A DNA stretch of 56,330 bases from Pararhodospirillum oryzae (GCF_007992075.1 NZ_BJZO01000014.1:1-56330), one strand, 5' to 3'; counted from the stretch's first letter, positions 34,303 to 44,140 are shown. Notes: a model not told the origin generated them from the letters alone. Translations and numbers: made by a program.

Positions 34303-35219
34303 CGGGTCGGGGTGTCCTTGGGGTCCAGCACATCGCGCAGGCCGTCGCCCAGCAGGTTGAAGGCCAGGGCAACGACGCAGATGGCCACGCCCGGCATCGT
34401 GGCCACCCACCAGTGATCGAGCAGCACCTTGCGCCCGCTGCTGACCATGGCTCCCCATTCCGGGCTGGGAGGCTGGGCGCCCAGGCCCAGGAAGCCCAGG
34501 CCGGCGGCGGTCAGGATGATTCCGGCCATGTCCAGGGTCAGGCGCACGATCACCGAGCCCAGGCACAAGGGCATGACATGGCGCACCACCAGCCGGGGGG
34601 TGGAGGCGCCATAAAGGCGGGCGGCGGCGATGAAATCGGAGCGGCGCACGGCCAGGGTCTCGGCCCGGGCCAGCCGGGCGTAGGGCGGCCACGAGGTCAG
34701 GGCGATGGCGAGCACGGCGTTTTCCAGCCCCGGCCCCAGCGCCCCCACCAGGGCCAACGCCAGGATCAGGCGGGGAAAGGCCAGGAAGATGTCGGTAACA
34801 CGCATCAAGACCGCGTCGATCCAGCCGCCCACGGTGCCGGCCACGCTGCCCACCACGAGGCCCAGGGGGGCCACGCTCACCGCCACCAGGGCCACGATGC
34901 CCAGCGTCGGCCGCGCCCCGCACAGCAGGCGAGAGAGGATATCGCGCCCCAGTTCGTCGGTGCCCAGAAAAAAACCGGGGGTGCCGGGAGGCAGCAGGCG
35001 GGCATCAAGGTTCTGGGCCGCCGGATCCTGGGGCGCCAGCCAGGGACCGATGGCGACGACGACCAGCAGCACGGCGAGCACCCCCACCCCGGCCACGGCC
35101 AGCGGATGGTGGCCGAGCGCCAGCCCCAGGCGGGTGGCCCGGCCCAGGCGGGCCTGAAGGCGCGAGGCGGGGGCCTCGCTCAACAGCCAGGCGCGCCAGG
35201 AAGCAGGCGACACGGTCAA
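34299..35219 (-). CDS. Peptide/nickel ABC transporter permease, DppC type
   Basis: The 306-residue inner-membrane permease has a cytoplasmic N terminus, a first membrane helix near residue 40, the family signature LGTDELGRDILSRLLCGARPTL, five further hydrophobic helices and the EAA-type coupling loop (DFIAAARLYGASTPRLVVRHVMP). A TTG start at 35219 is proposed because GAGGG lies 7-8 bases upstream; GTG 35213 is an alternative. It begins about 11 bases after the DppB-type permease. Confidence 0.88.
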   Translation of the reverse strand: MTVSPASWRAWLLSEAPASRLQARLGRATRLGLALGHHPLAVAGVGVLAVLLVVVAIGPWLAPQDPAAQNLDARLLPPGTPGFFLGTDELGRDILSRLLCGARPTLGIVALVAVSVAPLGLVVGSVAGTVGGWIDAVLMRVTDIFLAFPRLILALALVGALGPGLENAVLAIALTSWPPYARLARAETLAVRRSDFIAAARLYGASTPRLVVRHVMPLCLGSVIVRLTLDMAGIILTAAGLGFLGLGAQPPSPEWGAMVSSGRKVLLDHWWVATMPGVAICVVALAFNLLGDGLRDVLDPKDTPTR

Positions 35220-35229
35220 GAAGGAGCCC

Positions 35230-36258
35230 TCATGGTGGACGGGTCCGGGGATCAAGCACGCGGTAAAGCCCGTCGGAAAGCAAATTGAGGCCGATGAACA
35301 CCGCGCCCACCACCAAGGTGCCGCCAAGCACCGCGTTCATGTCGGCGTTCAACAGGGAATTGGTGATGTAAAAGCCCAACCCGGGCCACGAAAACACGAT
35401 TTCGGTCAGCACCGAGCCTTCCAGCAGCGAGGCATACGATAACACGATCACCGTGAGCAGGGGCACGGCGGCATTGCCCAGGGCATGGCCCCACAGCACC
35501 CGGGCCTCGGAAAGGCCCTTGAGACGGGCCGTGGTGATGTATTCCTGGCGCAATTGATCGAGCATCAGGGCCCGGGTCATGCGTGCGATGGACGCGACAC
35601 TGAACAGGCCCAGGATCGAGGCCGGCAAGATCAGGTGAGCGAGCGCATTGCGCGCCACCTCGCCCTCTCCGGCCAGCAGCGCGTCCACGACCAGCAAGCC
35701 GGTGCGCGGTTCCACCAGCCCCTCGTAGAGCACGTCAAGACGCCCCGGCCCCGGCACCCAGTCCAGACGGGCATAAAAAAGCAGAAGCCCCATCAGGCCG
35801 AGCCAGAACACGGGCACGGAGTAGCCCAGCAGCCCGACCACCCGCAAGCCGTGGTCGATCCAGGTGCCACGCCGCGCCGCCGCCACCACGCCCGCCGGCA
35901 CCCCCAGCCCCACCCCCAGAACGGTGGCGAGCGTCGCCAGTTCCAAGGTCGCGGGAAAAACCCGGGCCACGTCCTCCAGCACCGGGCGCCCGGTCAGCAC
36001 CGACATCCCCAGATCGCCACGCGCCACCGCCCCCAGATACGCAAGGAACTGCCGCCACAAGGGCAGGTCCAAGCCCAGGCCGGTGCGCGCCGCCGCCAGG
36101 GCATCGGCGCTGGCCCGATCACCCACCAGCCCCAGGGCGGGATCGACCGGGATCACCCGGCCGATGACAAAAGTCACCAGCAGCAGGCCCAGCACGGTCA
36201 CGGGCACGGCCGCCAGTCCGCCCCAGAAGCCCCGCCCCGGCGCCCGAAAACGGCCCAT
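35230..36258 (-). CDS. Peptide/nickel ABC transporter permease, DppB type
   Basis: The 342-residue permease has an N-terminal helix (AVPVTVLGLLLVTFVIGRVIP), the DppB motif RGDLGMSVLTGRPV, several membrane spans and the EAA loop (EYITTARLKGLSEARVLWGHALGNAAVPLL). It lies three bases after the binding-protein gene and directly before the DppC-type permease. Together with them it forms the membrane channel of a peptide, nickel or opine-type importer. Confidence 0.92.
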   Translation of the reverse strand: MGRFRAPGRGFWGGLAAVPVTVLGLLLVTFVIGRVIPVDPALGLVGDRASADALAAARTGLGLDLPLWRQFLAYLGAVARGDLGMSVLTGRPVLEDVARVFPATLELATLATVLGVGLGVPAGVVAAARRGTWIDHGLRVVGLLGYSVPVFWLGLMGLLLFYARLDWVPGPGRLDVLYEGLVEPRTGLLVVDALLAGEGEVARNALAHLILPASILGLFSVASIARMTRALMLDQLRQEYITTARLKGLSEARVLWGHALGNAAVPLLTVIVLSYASLLEGSVLTEIVFSWPGLGFYITNSLLNADMNAVLGGTLVVGAVFIGLNLLSDGLYRVLDPRTRPP

Positions 36259-36261
36259 GGA

Positions 36262-37887
36262 TCAGGACCCGCTGTCTTTGCGAATCGCGCGGTAATAAAC
36301 CACATCGAAGTTGGGTCCGACCGCGAAGCCGGTCACCCCAACCCGTTCGGCGATCACGTTGATATCCTGGAACATGATGACATAGGGCGAGTCGGCCAGC
36401 ACGGCACGCTGCAAGTCCTGATAGCGCTGGCGCCGGACCCCGGAATCGGGCTCGACCAGGGCCGCCTCGGTGCGGGCGGTCAGGTCGGGGATCACCCAGT
36501 TGTTGCGCCAGGCAAGCAGCGTGGTCGGGCTGGTATCGCTGTTGTCGGGATTCCACGCGAAGCCCTGGGCATTGCCGTGCGGGTCCAGGTAATCGGGCGC
36601 CCAGCGGCCAATGTAGATATCGTGCTGGCGGGCGCGGTAGCGGGTCAGGGTCTGCTTGTTGTCGCCGGGCAGGATTTCCAGGTGAATCCCCACCTTGGCC
36701 CAGGTTGCCTGAATCACCTGGGCCACGTCGGCGGTGGGATAGGTGTTGCGCACGTCCATCGTCACCGAGAACCCGTCGGCCAGCCCGGCCTGGGCCAGCA
36801 GGGCGCGGGCGCGCTCCAGGTCCAGGTGATAGGGGGTGTCGGCCAGCGCGCCGGGAAAACCCTCGGGCAGGAAGGTTTGATGCGGTTTCTTGGAACCTTG
36901 CAGGATGTTGCGTTCGATCCCCTCGTAATCGATCAGCCACTTGAGGGCCTCGCGCACCTCGGGCCTGGCGAGGATCGGGTTTTTCTGGTTCAGGCCCAGG
37001 TAATAAAGGGCGCTTTGCGGCACCCGGCGCACGGTGATGGCGGGGTTGCGCGCCAGTGCCGCCTGATCATCGGGCGAGAGATTGCGCGCGATGTCGGCAT
37101 CCCCCTTTTCCAGCATCAGGCGCTGGGGCGCGCTTTCGGGCACATGGCGCAGGGCCACGCGCTTCATGGCCGGCGCCCCTTGCCAGTAGCCCTCGAAGCG
37201 GTTCAGCAGCACCATTTCGTTGGGCCGCCACACCCCCAGCGAAAAGGGTCCCGATCCGGCGGTGTGGGTTTTCAGCCAGCCGTTGCCCAGGTCGCCGTTT
37301 TCCTCGTGCGCCAGCACCGTTTGCCGGTCGAGGACCGAACTCACCCACGAGCCCAGGCCGTTCAGCACGAAGGAAGGGGCGAAAGGCCGGTCGGTTTCCA
37401 GCACCAGGGTCCGCTCGTCCACCGCCCGCACCCGCCGGGCCACGGTGTCGGGGGTCAGGCCCAACTGGGTGAGGATGAAGGCCGGGCCCTTGTTGAGAAG
37501 CACCACCCGTTGCAACGACCACGCCGCGTCCAGGGCCGTGACCGGATTGCCGGACTGGAAGCGCACCCCATCCCGGATGTGAAAGGTGTAGGTGCGCCCG
37601 TCGGCGCCGATGTCCCAGCGCTCGGCAATGCCGCCCAGGATCTCCTCGGGAGCGTCGATATTGTAGTAGACCAGCCGGTCGTAGACATTGGCGGCGATTT
37701 CGGCGCCCGCGAATTCATAGGCTTCCGCCGGATCGAGACTGATCAGCTCGTCCAGTTGCCAGGCGATCACCGCCATGTCGGCGGGGGTGCGCGCCCGGGC
37801 CGGCGCGCCGGAAAGGACAAGGGCGACAAACGCCCCCGCGACAAGAAACAAGACGCGGGCGCGACGCCCGCAAGGCAGGTGGGACAT
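36262..37887 (-). CDS. Peptide ABC transporter substrate-binding protein (SBP_bac_5)
   Basis: The 541-residue periplasmic protein starts at ATG 37887 with a signal peptide (HLPCGRRARVLFLVAGAFVALVLSGAPARA). The family-5 fold is clear: LDPAEAYEFAGAEIAANVYDRLVYY, GGIAERWDIGADGRTYTFHIRDGVRFQSGNPV, GSGPFSLGVW, and the late RWAPDYLDPHGNAQGF. It is the first gene of the operon and sets specificity. The motif set fits dipeptide, oligopeptide or glutathione-like ligands; the exact solute cannot be read from sequence. Confidence 0.92.
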   Translation of the reverse strand: MSHLPCGRRARVLFLVAGAFVALVLSGAPARARTPADMAVIAWQLDELISLDPAEAYEFAGAEIAANVYDRLVYYNIDAPEEILGGIAERWDIGADGRTYTFHIRDGVRFQSGNPVTALDAAWSLQRVVLLNKGPAFILTQLGLTPDTVARRVRAVDERTLVLETDRPFAPSFVLNGLGSWVSSVLDRQTVLAHEENGDLGNGWLKTHTAGSGPFSLGVWRPNEMVLLNRFEGYWQGAPAMKRVALRHVPESAPQRLMLEKGDADIARNLSPDDQAALARNPAITVRRVPQSALYYLGLNQKNPILARPEVREALKWLIDYEGIERNILQGSKKPHQTFLPEGFPGALADTPYHLDLERARALLAQAGLADGFSVTMDVRNTYPTADVAQVIQATWAKVGIHLEILPGDNKQTLTRYRARQHDIYIGRWAPDYLDPHGNAQGFAWNPDNSDTSPTTLLAWRNNWVIPDLTARTEAALVEPDSGVRRQRYQDLQRAVLADSPYVIMFQDINVIAERVGVTGFAVGPNFDVVYYRAIRKDSGS

Positions 37888-37972
37888 GGCGGGGCTCTTC
37901 TGACCACGGGACCGGAACCGCAAGGGTCCATGATGCCCCGGAAGCGCGGCACGCAAAAGGGGCACCCGGCCC

Positions 37973-38734
37973 TCAGGCCGACTCAGGACCCCGGGCTTTC
38001 TGGTAGAAGCGATGGAAGGGGGCTTCCTCTCCCTTGGGCGTCGTCATCGCGGCGTAGCGGGCGAAGACCGCCGCCTGGGCCGTCGCGACCGCCTCGATAT
38101 CCACGCCCTCCAGACGAGACACGATCCCGGTGAACGGTTGAGCCACCCGCCCGCCCGGGCCCGAGGCTTCCAAGCGGGCCAGTTCGTCGCGCAGGGCCGG
38201 AGCCAGGGCGAGACGCCGGCGGGCATACGCCTGCAAAACCGGCGCCTGGGCTTCCAGGGCCTCCCATTCGGCTTGCATGTCCCTTGCGTCCACGGGCCCG
38301 TGGGCCTGATAGACAACCGGCGCCTGCTCCGAGGTGTCGCAGGCCCAGCCCGAACGGGGGATCAGGTTGGCGCGCTGATCCTCGGGCGCGTTCAAGGGAT
38401 TGAACGGCATGGCCCGGCAGCGCAGCGGCTTGGCGTCATGCACCTGGCAGCGTCCTTGCCCCTCCAGGTCGGGGCACGGCAGACGGGGCGGCAGATAGGC
38501 CATCGGCGAGACCAGCACCGCCGCCCGCCGACGTCCCAGTTCGACTTCAAGCCCCAGCCGCGTGAAGCGATCATAGCTTCGCGCCCCGCGCCGGAGCAGC
38601 GTCCACACCAGGGCCAGGGGAAACCGGTCCACGCGCGCCAGGGCCTCGGTCAGCGTCAGGGGCAGCAGCCCCGTGCAGCAGCGCCCGCACGCGGTGCAGG
38701 CGAACCGGCGCTCCTGACCTTCCCGGGTGCTCAT
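37973..38734 (-). CDS. YkgJ-family cysteine-cluster (zinc/iron chelating) protein
   Basis: The 253-residue cytoplasmic protein has an N-terminal CTACGRCC cluster and a later LPCPDLEGQGRCQVHDAKPLRCRAMPFNP block, the arrangement of YkgJ-type proteins thought to bind zinc or an iron-sulfur cluster. The C-terminal 130 residues are helical and unassigned. Function is unknown. It starts 13 bases after a YchJ-like gene, another Cys-motif protein, and is followed after 85 bases by the peptide-binding protein gene, so transport and cysteine-cluster genes may share a transcript. Confidence 0.8.
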   Translation of the reverse strand: MSTREGQERRFACTACGRCCTGLLPLTLTEALARVDRFPLALVWTLLRRGARSYDRFTRLGLEVELGRRRAAVLVSPMAYLPPRLPCPDLEGQGRCQVHDAKPLRCRAMPFNPLNAPEDQRANLIPRSGWACDTSEQAPVVYQAHGPVDARDMQAEWEALEAQAPVLQAYARRRLALAPALRDELARLEASGPGGRVAQPFTGIVSRLEGVDIEAVATAQAAVFARYAAMTTPKGEEAPFHRFYQKARGPESA

Positions 38735-38747
38735 GGGACCGCCTCCG

Positions 38748-39230
38748 TCAGGCGCCGCAGCACTTTTTGTATTTCTTGCCCGATCCGCACGGGCAGGGAT
38801 CGTTGCGGCCGACCGCCGCCACCCGACGCGGAGGCGCCTTGGGATTGACCTCGCCACCGCAAACCTGCCATGCGCCCTCGATCCGGGTGAAATAGGCGCG
38901 TTCGTGATGGACCCGCTTTTGCCCCTTGAACCGGAAGCGGGTCACGTATTCAACGGTGCCTTCGTCGTCTTCCGGGCCCCCGTTGCGGACTTCCCGAATT
39001 TCCAGCCCATCCCATCGCGCCTCGGCGGCGATGGCGCGGGCCTCGGCGGGATCGAAATCCTGGCGGACATCCGTGATCATGGTCCGCATCAGGTAGTCGA
39101 TGTCGCCCCGGACATAGGCAGTGTAGCGCGAGCGCATCAAGGCTTCGGCGCTGCTGGCGGGCTCCCCCGCCAGCAGAGGGGCGCAACAGACCTGTTCTTC
39201 AAGACCGGATCCACAAAGGCACGTCGCCAT
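38748..39230 (-). CDS. YchJ-family protein with terminal SEC-C metal-binding motifs
   Basis: The 160-residue protein has a Cys-rich N terminus ([17 protein letters not shown]), a central NTF2-like domain ([18 protein letters not shown], then [12 protein letters not shown]) and a C-terminal SEC-C zinc motif ([18 protein letters not shown]). This is the UPF0225/YchJ architecture. The ATG at 39230 is preferred because GAGGGG lies just upstream; ATG at 39245 is possible. Function is unknown beyond metal binding. Confidence 0.87.
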   Translation of the reverse strand: MATCLCGSGLEEQVCCAPLLAGEPASSAEALMRSRYTAYVRGDIDYLMRTMITDVRQDFDPAEARAIAAEARWDGLEIREVRNGGPEDDEGTVEYVTRFRFKGQKRVHHERAYFTRIEGAWQVCGGEVNPKAPPRRVAAVGRNDPCPCGSGKKYKKCCGA

Positions 39231-39292
39231 TCTTTTCCCCCTCATCCCGCCTCAAGACCACGCAGTGGTGTACCTATACGGGCGTATGAGAG

Positions 39293-39353
39293 AAAGAAAA
39301 AAGTAAAGACGCCCCCCTTCAGGACCGGCCAGGCCCCATCCCGGGGGCGCGTC
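39293..39353 (-). terminator. Intrinsic terminator of the prp operon
   Basis: Read on the minus strand, GACGCGCCCCC pairs with GGGGGGCGTC, and the stem is followed by TTTACTTTTTT. It lies about 30 bases beyond the prpC stop codon and upstream of the YchJ-like gene, so it separates the two transcripts. Confidence 0.8.
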
Positions 39354-39383
39354 TCCTCCCTCCTGGTTCGAACAACCCCGTTT

Positions 39384-40577
39384 TCATGCGTCGGGACCAG
39401 GGGCCCGGGAGGGACCCGCCAGGCGTCCGGCCCCCTCGGCGGTCAGACGCAAGGCGGCCGACGGCACCGGGCGTTGCTCGGCGCCGATGTAGGCGCTCAA
39501 GGGGCGAATGAGGGCGTTGGCCTGGGCCTGTTCGATGATGTGGGCGGTCCAGCCGGTGATGCGGCTCATCACGAAAATCGGGGTGAACAGCGGAATATCG
39601 AAGCCCATCAGGTAGTAGGCCGGACCGGTGGGGAAATCCAGGTTGGGGTGGATGCCCTTTTCCTCCAGCATCGTGCGTTCCAGGGCATCGTAGATTTCCA
39701 CCCACTTCTGCCCATGGCGCGACGCGGCCATGGCCAGGAAGGCCTGCTTCATGGTCGGGACCCGGGAATCGCCGTGCTTGTAGACCCGGTGCCCGAAGCC
39801 CATGACCTTGCGCTTGTCCCGCAAGGCATCCTTCAACCACGTCGCGGCGCGGCCGGGGTCGCCGATTTCCAGCATCATGTGCATGACCGCTTCGTTGGCG
39901 CCCCCGTGCAGCGAGCCCTTCAAGGCCCCGATGGCGGCGGTGACCGCGCTGTACATGTCGGACAGCGTGGAGGTCACCACCCGCGCGGTGAAGGTGGAGG
40001 CGTTGAAGCTGTGCTCGGCGTACAAGATCAGCGAGATCTCGAAACAGCGCAGCACCTCGGGCTCGGGGACCTCGCCAAAACACATGTGGAAGAAATTCTC
40101 GGCGAACCCCAGGCGCGGGTTGGGCGCGATGGGATCAAGCCCGCGCCGGCGCCGGGAATCCAGGGCCACCACGGTGGGCAACTTGGCCATCAGGTCCAGG
40201 GCCTTGCCCAGGGCGAGGGCGGGATCGGGGTTTTCGGCCTCGGGGTCCTCGGTGCCCAGCAGGCTCACCGCCGTGCGCAAGGTATCCATGGGGTGACAGG
40301 TGTCGGGCAGGCGCCCCAGCACCGCGATCTGGCTGCGGGTCAGGCCGCGCCGGGCGCGCTCGCTTTCCATGAAGCGGCGCAATTGCTCGGCGTTGGGCAG
40401 CTCGCCGTGCCAGATGAGATAGGCCACTTCCTCGAACGAGCAGGTCGTGGCCAGTTCCTGAACCGGATAGCCCCGGTAGGTCAGGGAATTGGTTTCTTCC
40501 ATCACCTTTGAAATCGCGGTGCTGTCCACCACCACCCCGGCCAGCCCCTTGCGGATATCGGGTGCCCCCGTCGCCAT
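39384..40577 (-). CDS. prpC: 2-Methylcitrate synthase
   Basis: PrpC condenses propionyl-CoA with oxaloacetate to 2-methylcitrate. The 397-residue protein has the citrate synthase core (SLHGGANEAVMHMM with an active-site His, GFGHRVYKHGDSRV with the second His, and a late Asp in NLDFPTGPAYY). The N terminus KGLAGVVVDSTAISKVMEETNSLTYRGYPVQELA fits the PrpC/short citrate synthase branch. It is third in the prpD-prpB-prpC order, 20 bases after prpB, and a strong terminator follows. Plain citrate synthase activity is possible but the neighbours favour methylcitrate. Confidence 0.93.
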   Translation of the reverse strand: MATGAPDIRKGLAGVVVDSTAISKVMEETNSLTYRGYPVQELATTCSFEEVAYLIWHGELPNAEQLRRFMESERARRGLTRSQIAVLGRLPDTCHPMDTLRTAVSLLGTEDPEAENPDPALALGKALDLMAKLPTVVALDSRRRRGLDPIAPNPRLGFAENFFHMCFGEVPEPEVLRCFEISLILYAEHSFNASTFTARVVTSTLSDMYSAVTAAIGALKGSLHGGANEAVMHMMLEIGDPGRAATWLKDALRDKRKVMGFGHRVYKHGDSRVPTMKQAFLAMAASRHGQKWVEIYDALERTMLEEKGIHPNLDFPTGPAYYLMGFDIPLFTPIFVMSRITGWTAHIIEQAQANALIRPLSAYIGAEQRPVPSAALRLTAEGAGRLAGPSRAPGPDA

Positions 40578-40597
40578 GATCGTGTCCTCCGGTTTTG

Positions 40598-41491
40598 TTA
40601 TAACTTGAAATTGAAGACGTTTTTATCGAACACCCCATAGTCCTCGTAGCCCAGCAGGGCGTAGAGATCGCGGCGGTGCTGCATGCGCTCCAGAAGACTT
40701 TCCTGGGTGCCCTCGTCTTGGATCGTCGCCAGTCCCCCGGCCACCGCGCCCATCGCCAGGCGCAAGGTGGTGACGGGATAAATCACCACGTTGATGCCCA
40801 GGTCCTGCAACGTGGCCGCCGACAGCAGCTTCGATTTGCCAAACTCGGTCATGTTGGCGAGCAGCGGCACGCTGACCGCCCGGCGGAAGGCCTCGAACTC
40901 GCGTTCGTCGGCCAGGGCCTCGGCGAAAATCAGATCCGCGCCGGCGTCGGCGTAGGCCTGGGCGCGGGCGATGGCGCTTTCCAGCCCCTCGCCGGCGCGG
41001 GCATCGGTGCGCGCGCAGATCACGAAATCGGGATCGCGCCGGGCCAGCACCGCCGCCTTGATCCGGCGCACCATCTCGGCCGTGGGAACCACCGCCTTGT
41101 TGTCCAGGTGCCCGCAGCGCTTGGGGTTGACCTGGTCTTCCAGGTGGCACCCGGCCAGCCCCACCTCTTCCAGGACCTGAATGGTCCGCGCCGCGTTCAT
41201 GGGCTCGCCGAAGCCGGTATCGGCATCGATGAGCGCGGGCAGGTTGGTGACGCGGGCAATCTGGTGGCCGCGCTGGGCCACCTCGGTCAGGGTCGTGAGG
41301 CCGATATCGGGCAGGCCCAGATCGGCCGAGAGCACGGCTCCCGAGATATAAACCCCCTCGAAATCCAGGGTTTCGATCTGCATCGCCACCAGCGGGGAAA
41401 AGGCCCCGGGCAGGCGTTGCAGGCGTCCCGATTCCAGTCCGGCCCGAAAGCGGCGGCGTTTTTCCTGGGGCGTGGCCAAGGCATGCAGCAT
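40598..41491 (-). CDS. prpB: 2-Methylisocitrate lyase
   Basis: PrpB cleaves 2-methylisocitrate to pyruvate and succinate, the last step of the methylcitrate cycle. The 297-residue protein has the isocitrate-lyase-superfamily pattern: GVYISGAVLSADLGLPDIG, LIDADTGFGEP, HLEDQVNPKRCGH with the catalytic cysteine at residue 126, and ICARTDAR. Its start overlaps the prpD stop by one base (TGATG), so translation is probably coupled. Confidence 0.95.
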   Translation of the reverse strand: MLHALATPQEKRRRFRAGLESGRLQRLPGAFSPLVAMQIETLDFEGVYISGAVLSADLGLPDIGLTTLTEVAQRGHQIARVTNLPALIDADTGFGEPMNAARTIQVLEEVGLAGCHLEDQVNPKRCGHLDNKAVVPTAEMVRRIKAAVLARRDPDFVICARTDARAGEGLESAIARAQAYADAGADLIFAEALADEREFEAFRRAVSVPLLANMTEFGKSKLLSAATLQDLGINVVIYPVTTLRLAMGAVAGGLATIQDEGTQESLLERMQHRRDLYALLGYEDYGVFDKNVFNFKL

Positions 41492-42993
41492 CAGAACAGC
41501 CCCCGCGCCGGCAACAGGCCCAACCGGGCCGGATCGACTTCCAGGTTCAGGCGGCCCAGATCGCCCGCGCCCAGGCTCGCCACCCGCTGCACGGTGTCCA
41601 GGAAACGCTCCTGCTCGACCGGGCTGACCACGCCCTCGCTCAGGGCGCGGAATTTGGCGATGTACTGCTCGCGCCCGAACGAACGCGCCCCCAGGGGATG
41701 GGCATCGGCCATGGCGATTTCATCTTCGAGGGTCGAGCCGTCGGTCAGCGTGACCACCACGCGCCCGCCGAAGGCCTTTTCGGCCGGATCGGTGGCGTGG
41801 TAGCGCCGGGTCCATTCGGGATCCTCCACCGTGCTGATGCGGTGCCACAGGCGCACGGTATCGGGACGTTGGGCGCGCTCGGGGGCGTAGGAGCGTTCGT
41901 GATGCCAGCCGCCATCTTGCAACGCCACCGCGAAAATATACATGATCGAGTGATCAAGGGTTTCGCGGCTGGCGTGGGGATCGAGCTTTTGCGGGTCGTT
42001 GGCCCCGGTGCCGATCACATGGTGGGTGTGGTGGCTGGTGTGGATGACAATCGACTCCACCCGGTCGAAATCCCCGATGCGCGGGCCCAGACGGCGCGCA
42101 AGGTCGATCAGGGCCTGGCTCTGGTACTCGGCCGAATGCTCCTTGGTGTAGGTGTCCAGAATGGCGCGCTTGGCTTCGCCCGGCTCGGGCAGCGGCACCT
42201 GGTAGACGGCGCCCGGGCCATCAAGCATCCACGCCAGCACCCCGTCCTCGCCTTCGTAGATCGGGTTGGGGGCTCCCTCGCCACGCATCGCCCGATCCAC
42301 CGCCTCGACCGCCATCTTGCCGGCGAAGGCGGGGGCATAAGCCTTCCAGCTGGAGATCTCGCCCTTGCGCGACTGGCGGGTGGTGGTGGTGACGTGCAGG
42401 GCCTGCCCGATCGCCTGATAGATCACCGCCGGGGACAGCCCCAGCACGGTCCCGATCCCGGCCGCCGCCGACGGGCCCAGGTGCGCGATATGGTCGATCT
42501 TGTGCTTGTGCAGGCAGATGGCCTTGACCAGATCAACCTGGATTTCATAGCCCGTGGCGAGGCCGCGCAGCAGATCCTTGCCCGAGCGCCCGCAATGCTG
42601 GGCCACCGCCAGCACCGGCGGAATGTTGTCGCCGGGGTGCGAGTAGTCGGCGGCCAGGAAGGTGTCGTGGTAATCCAGCTCGCGCACCGCCACGCCGTTG
42701 GCCCAGGCCGCCCACTCGGGCGCCACCCGGGTGGTGGCCGGCAGGCCGAACACCGTGGCTCCGGGCGAAAAGGGGTGCGCCTGGGCCTGGGCGCGGGCAT
42801 TGATCACCGGCCGGCGGGCCAGCGAGGCCATGGCCACCGCCGCGTTGTCGATCATCCGGTTGATGATCATCTCGGCCACGTCGGCGTCCACGGGAACGGG
42901 GTCGGCCGCGACCCGGGCGATTTTCCAGGCCAGTTGATCCTCGCGCGCCAGGCCCTCTTCCGAACGAACCGGGCGGACGGTGTGCTGTTTCAT
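41491..42993 (-). CDS. prpD: 2-Methylcitrate dehydratase
   Basis: PrpD dehydrates 2-methylcitrate to 2-methylaconitate. The 500-residue protein belongs to the MmgE/PrpD family: [81 protein letters not shown], and the C-terminal [24 protein letters not shown] 42993 follows AAGGAGA. It opens the prpDBC block; no acnD, prpF or prpE is nearby, so an aconitase elsewhere must rehydrate the product. Confidence 0.95.
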   Translation of the reverse strand: MKQHTVRPVRSEEGLAREDQLAWKIARVAADPVPVDADVAEMIINRMIDNAAVAMASLARRPVINARAQAQAHPFSPGATVFGLPATTRVAPEWAAWANGVAVRELDYHDTFLAADYSHPGDNIPPVLAVAQHCGRSGKDLLRGLATGYEIQVDLVKAICLHKHKIDHIAHLGPSAAAGIGTVLGLSPAVIYQAIGQALHVTTTTRQSRKGEISSWKAYAPAFAGKMAVEAVDRAMRGEGAPNPIYEGEDGVLAWMLDGPGAVYQVPLPEPGEAKRAILDTYTKEHSAEYQSQALIDLARRLGPRIGDFDRVESIVIHTSHHTHHVIGTGANDPQKLDPHASRETLDHSIMYIFAVALQDGGWHHERSYAPERAQRPDTVRLWHRISTVEDPEWTRRYHATDPAEKAFGGRVVVTLTDGSTLEDEIAMADAHPLGARSFGREQYIAKFRALSEGVVSPVEQERFLDTVQRVASLGAGDLGRLNLEVDPARLGLLPARGLF

Positions 42994-43064
42994 GGGGTCT
43001 CCTTGGGGCATGACATTGGCAGCGGGCGGGGACGCGCCCCGGCCCGAACCCATCAGAAAACGCA

Positions 43065-43433
43065 TCAGGAAAGGGGGGTCGGCCGGCCGTCGGCATCGAC
43101 CGCGACCATGGTGAAGCCGCCGTGGATGGCCAGCACGCGCTCGCCCGTGGTCAGGGTCTCGGCGAACAGATCCACGGCCACGCTCATGGAACTGCGCCCC
43201 ACCCTCTCCACCCGGGCGACCAGCTCGACCAGTTGGCCCACCGTGACCGGCACGCGAAAATCCACCCGCTCGGAGGCGGCCATCACCACCGGCTGGCGCG
43301 CGTGACGGGTGGCGGCCATGAAGGCCGCGCGCCCCATCAGGTTGAGGGCCGTTCCGCCGAACAAGGTTCCGTAATGATTGGCCTGCTCGGGAAACACCAT
43401 TTCCACGAAGCGGCTTTCTTGCGCGTGATCCAT
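43065..43433 (-). CDS. Acyl-CoA thioesterase, hotdog fold (YciA type)
   Basis: The 122-residue protein is a single hotdog domain of the acyl-CoA hydrolase class: [29 protein letters not shown] (with the conserved Asn and Gly-rich turn), then [37 protein letters not shown]. It hydrolyses acyl-CoA in the cytoplasm. It lies 71 bases upstream of prpD on the same strand, and a role in releasing excess propionyl-CoA or other short acyl-CoA is a reasonable inference. ATG 43433 gives a complete domain. Confidence 0.87.
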   Translation of the reverse strand: MDHAQESRFVEMVFPEQANHYGTLFGGTALNLMGRAAFMAATRHARQPVVMAASERVDFRVPVTVGQLVELVARVERVGRSSMSVAVDLFAETLTTGERVLAIHGGFTMVAVDADGRPTPLS

Positions 43434-43543
43434 CCGCGTCCCTTTCGCTGGGGCTCCCGTGCGGGAACGACAAAAAAGGTACGCAAAAGCCGCTTGTGGA
43501 AATAGGCCTGAAAAAGCAACACGTTGCCAGCGCAGGCACGCCG

Positions 43544-43563
43544 TTTTGCGAGGCTTGCGAAGG
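43544..43563. promoter_or_regulatory. Candidate ScfR-type operator upstream of the thioesterase-prp genes
   Basis: TTTTGCGAGGCTTGCGAAGG contains two TGCGA half-sites at a 9-base offset. The same arrangement occurs upstream of the ScfR-family gene (49283-49301); 13 of 16 bases from the first TGCGA onward match. The site is about 110 bases upstream of the thioesterase start. Binding by that regulator is inference. Confidence 0.35.
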
Positions 43564-43668
43564 GCGCGGACGCGCAAGAGATAGCGCTGGGATCGCCTCC
43601 CCGGTTCCGTCAAGTCCTGGAAGGAAACAAGCGCCCCGGAGCGAAAACGCCGCCCTTGGGGCGGCGGA

Positions 43669-43782
43669 TCATGCCACGCTCTGGATGCGCTCCAGCTTGT
43701 CGGCATACTCGGGGGGAACCCGCCGCCGATCTCCTTTTTCGTAAAGAAGGGAGAGCCCCTTGTGTCGAAAGCCGGTGATCAT
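43669..43782 (-). pseudogene. HigB-like toxin remnant (truncated)
   Basis: From ATG 43782 the minus strand reads MITGFRHKGLSLLYEKGDRR and continues VPPEYADKLERIQ before a stop after 37 residues. This matches the start of HigB/RelE-type plasmid-maintenance toxins, normally about 92 residues. Beyond the stop another frame has a weakly similar continuation ([10 protein letters not shown] and CLRW, compared with the usual RKGxxSIRV and CFRW), as expected of a frameshifted relic. No HigA antitoxin follows. The identification of the first segment is fairly good; the continuation is doubtful. Confidence 0.6.
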
Positions 43783-44140
43783 GGAAGGAGTGTACCCCAT
43801 GCCCTTTCCCCGGACAAAAGGTCCGCCCCTGATGGGGTGAATCGGGGGGGGGGATCAGCGCACCGGCGGCCTTGAAGGATCTTCCCCCCCGGAGGCCGGC
43901 ATCCCAGGCCAGGGTCCGGAGCCGTCCGGGGGGGAAGCGGGGCTTGCGAAACTGGATCTCGCCGCCAGTCCGCAAGCACGCGCGCACCCTTCCTGCCAGG
44001 GCTTTGTTGCTTTTTGCTCGGCCCTTCAAGGCGCAAGAGAACGTTACCCTCCCCCGCCGCTCGCGCGAAGACGTGAAAAGGCACCTTCGGGCCAGCGAAG
44101 AACAACCCCGTTGGCGAATCTTGCGAAGAACACCTTCCCC
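43783..44140. other. Intergenic stretch between HigB remnant and metE terminator
   Basis: No credible gene is visible on either strand. Base composition is irregular, with G- and C-runs near 43845, and the stretch may be decayed sequence around the toxin remnant. Confidence 0.5.

Noticed and set aside
39384-40577. Housekeeping citrate synthase
   Set aside because: Length and N terminus fit the methylcitrate branch, and prpB and prpD are directly linked.
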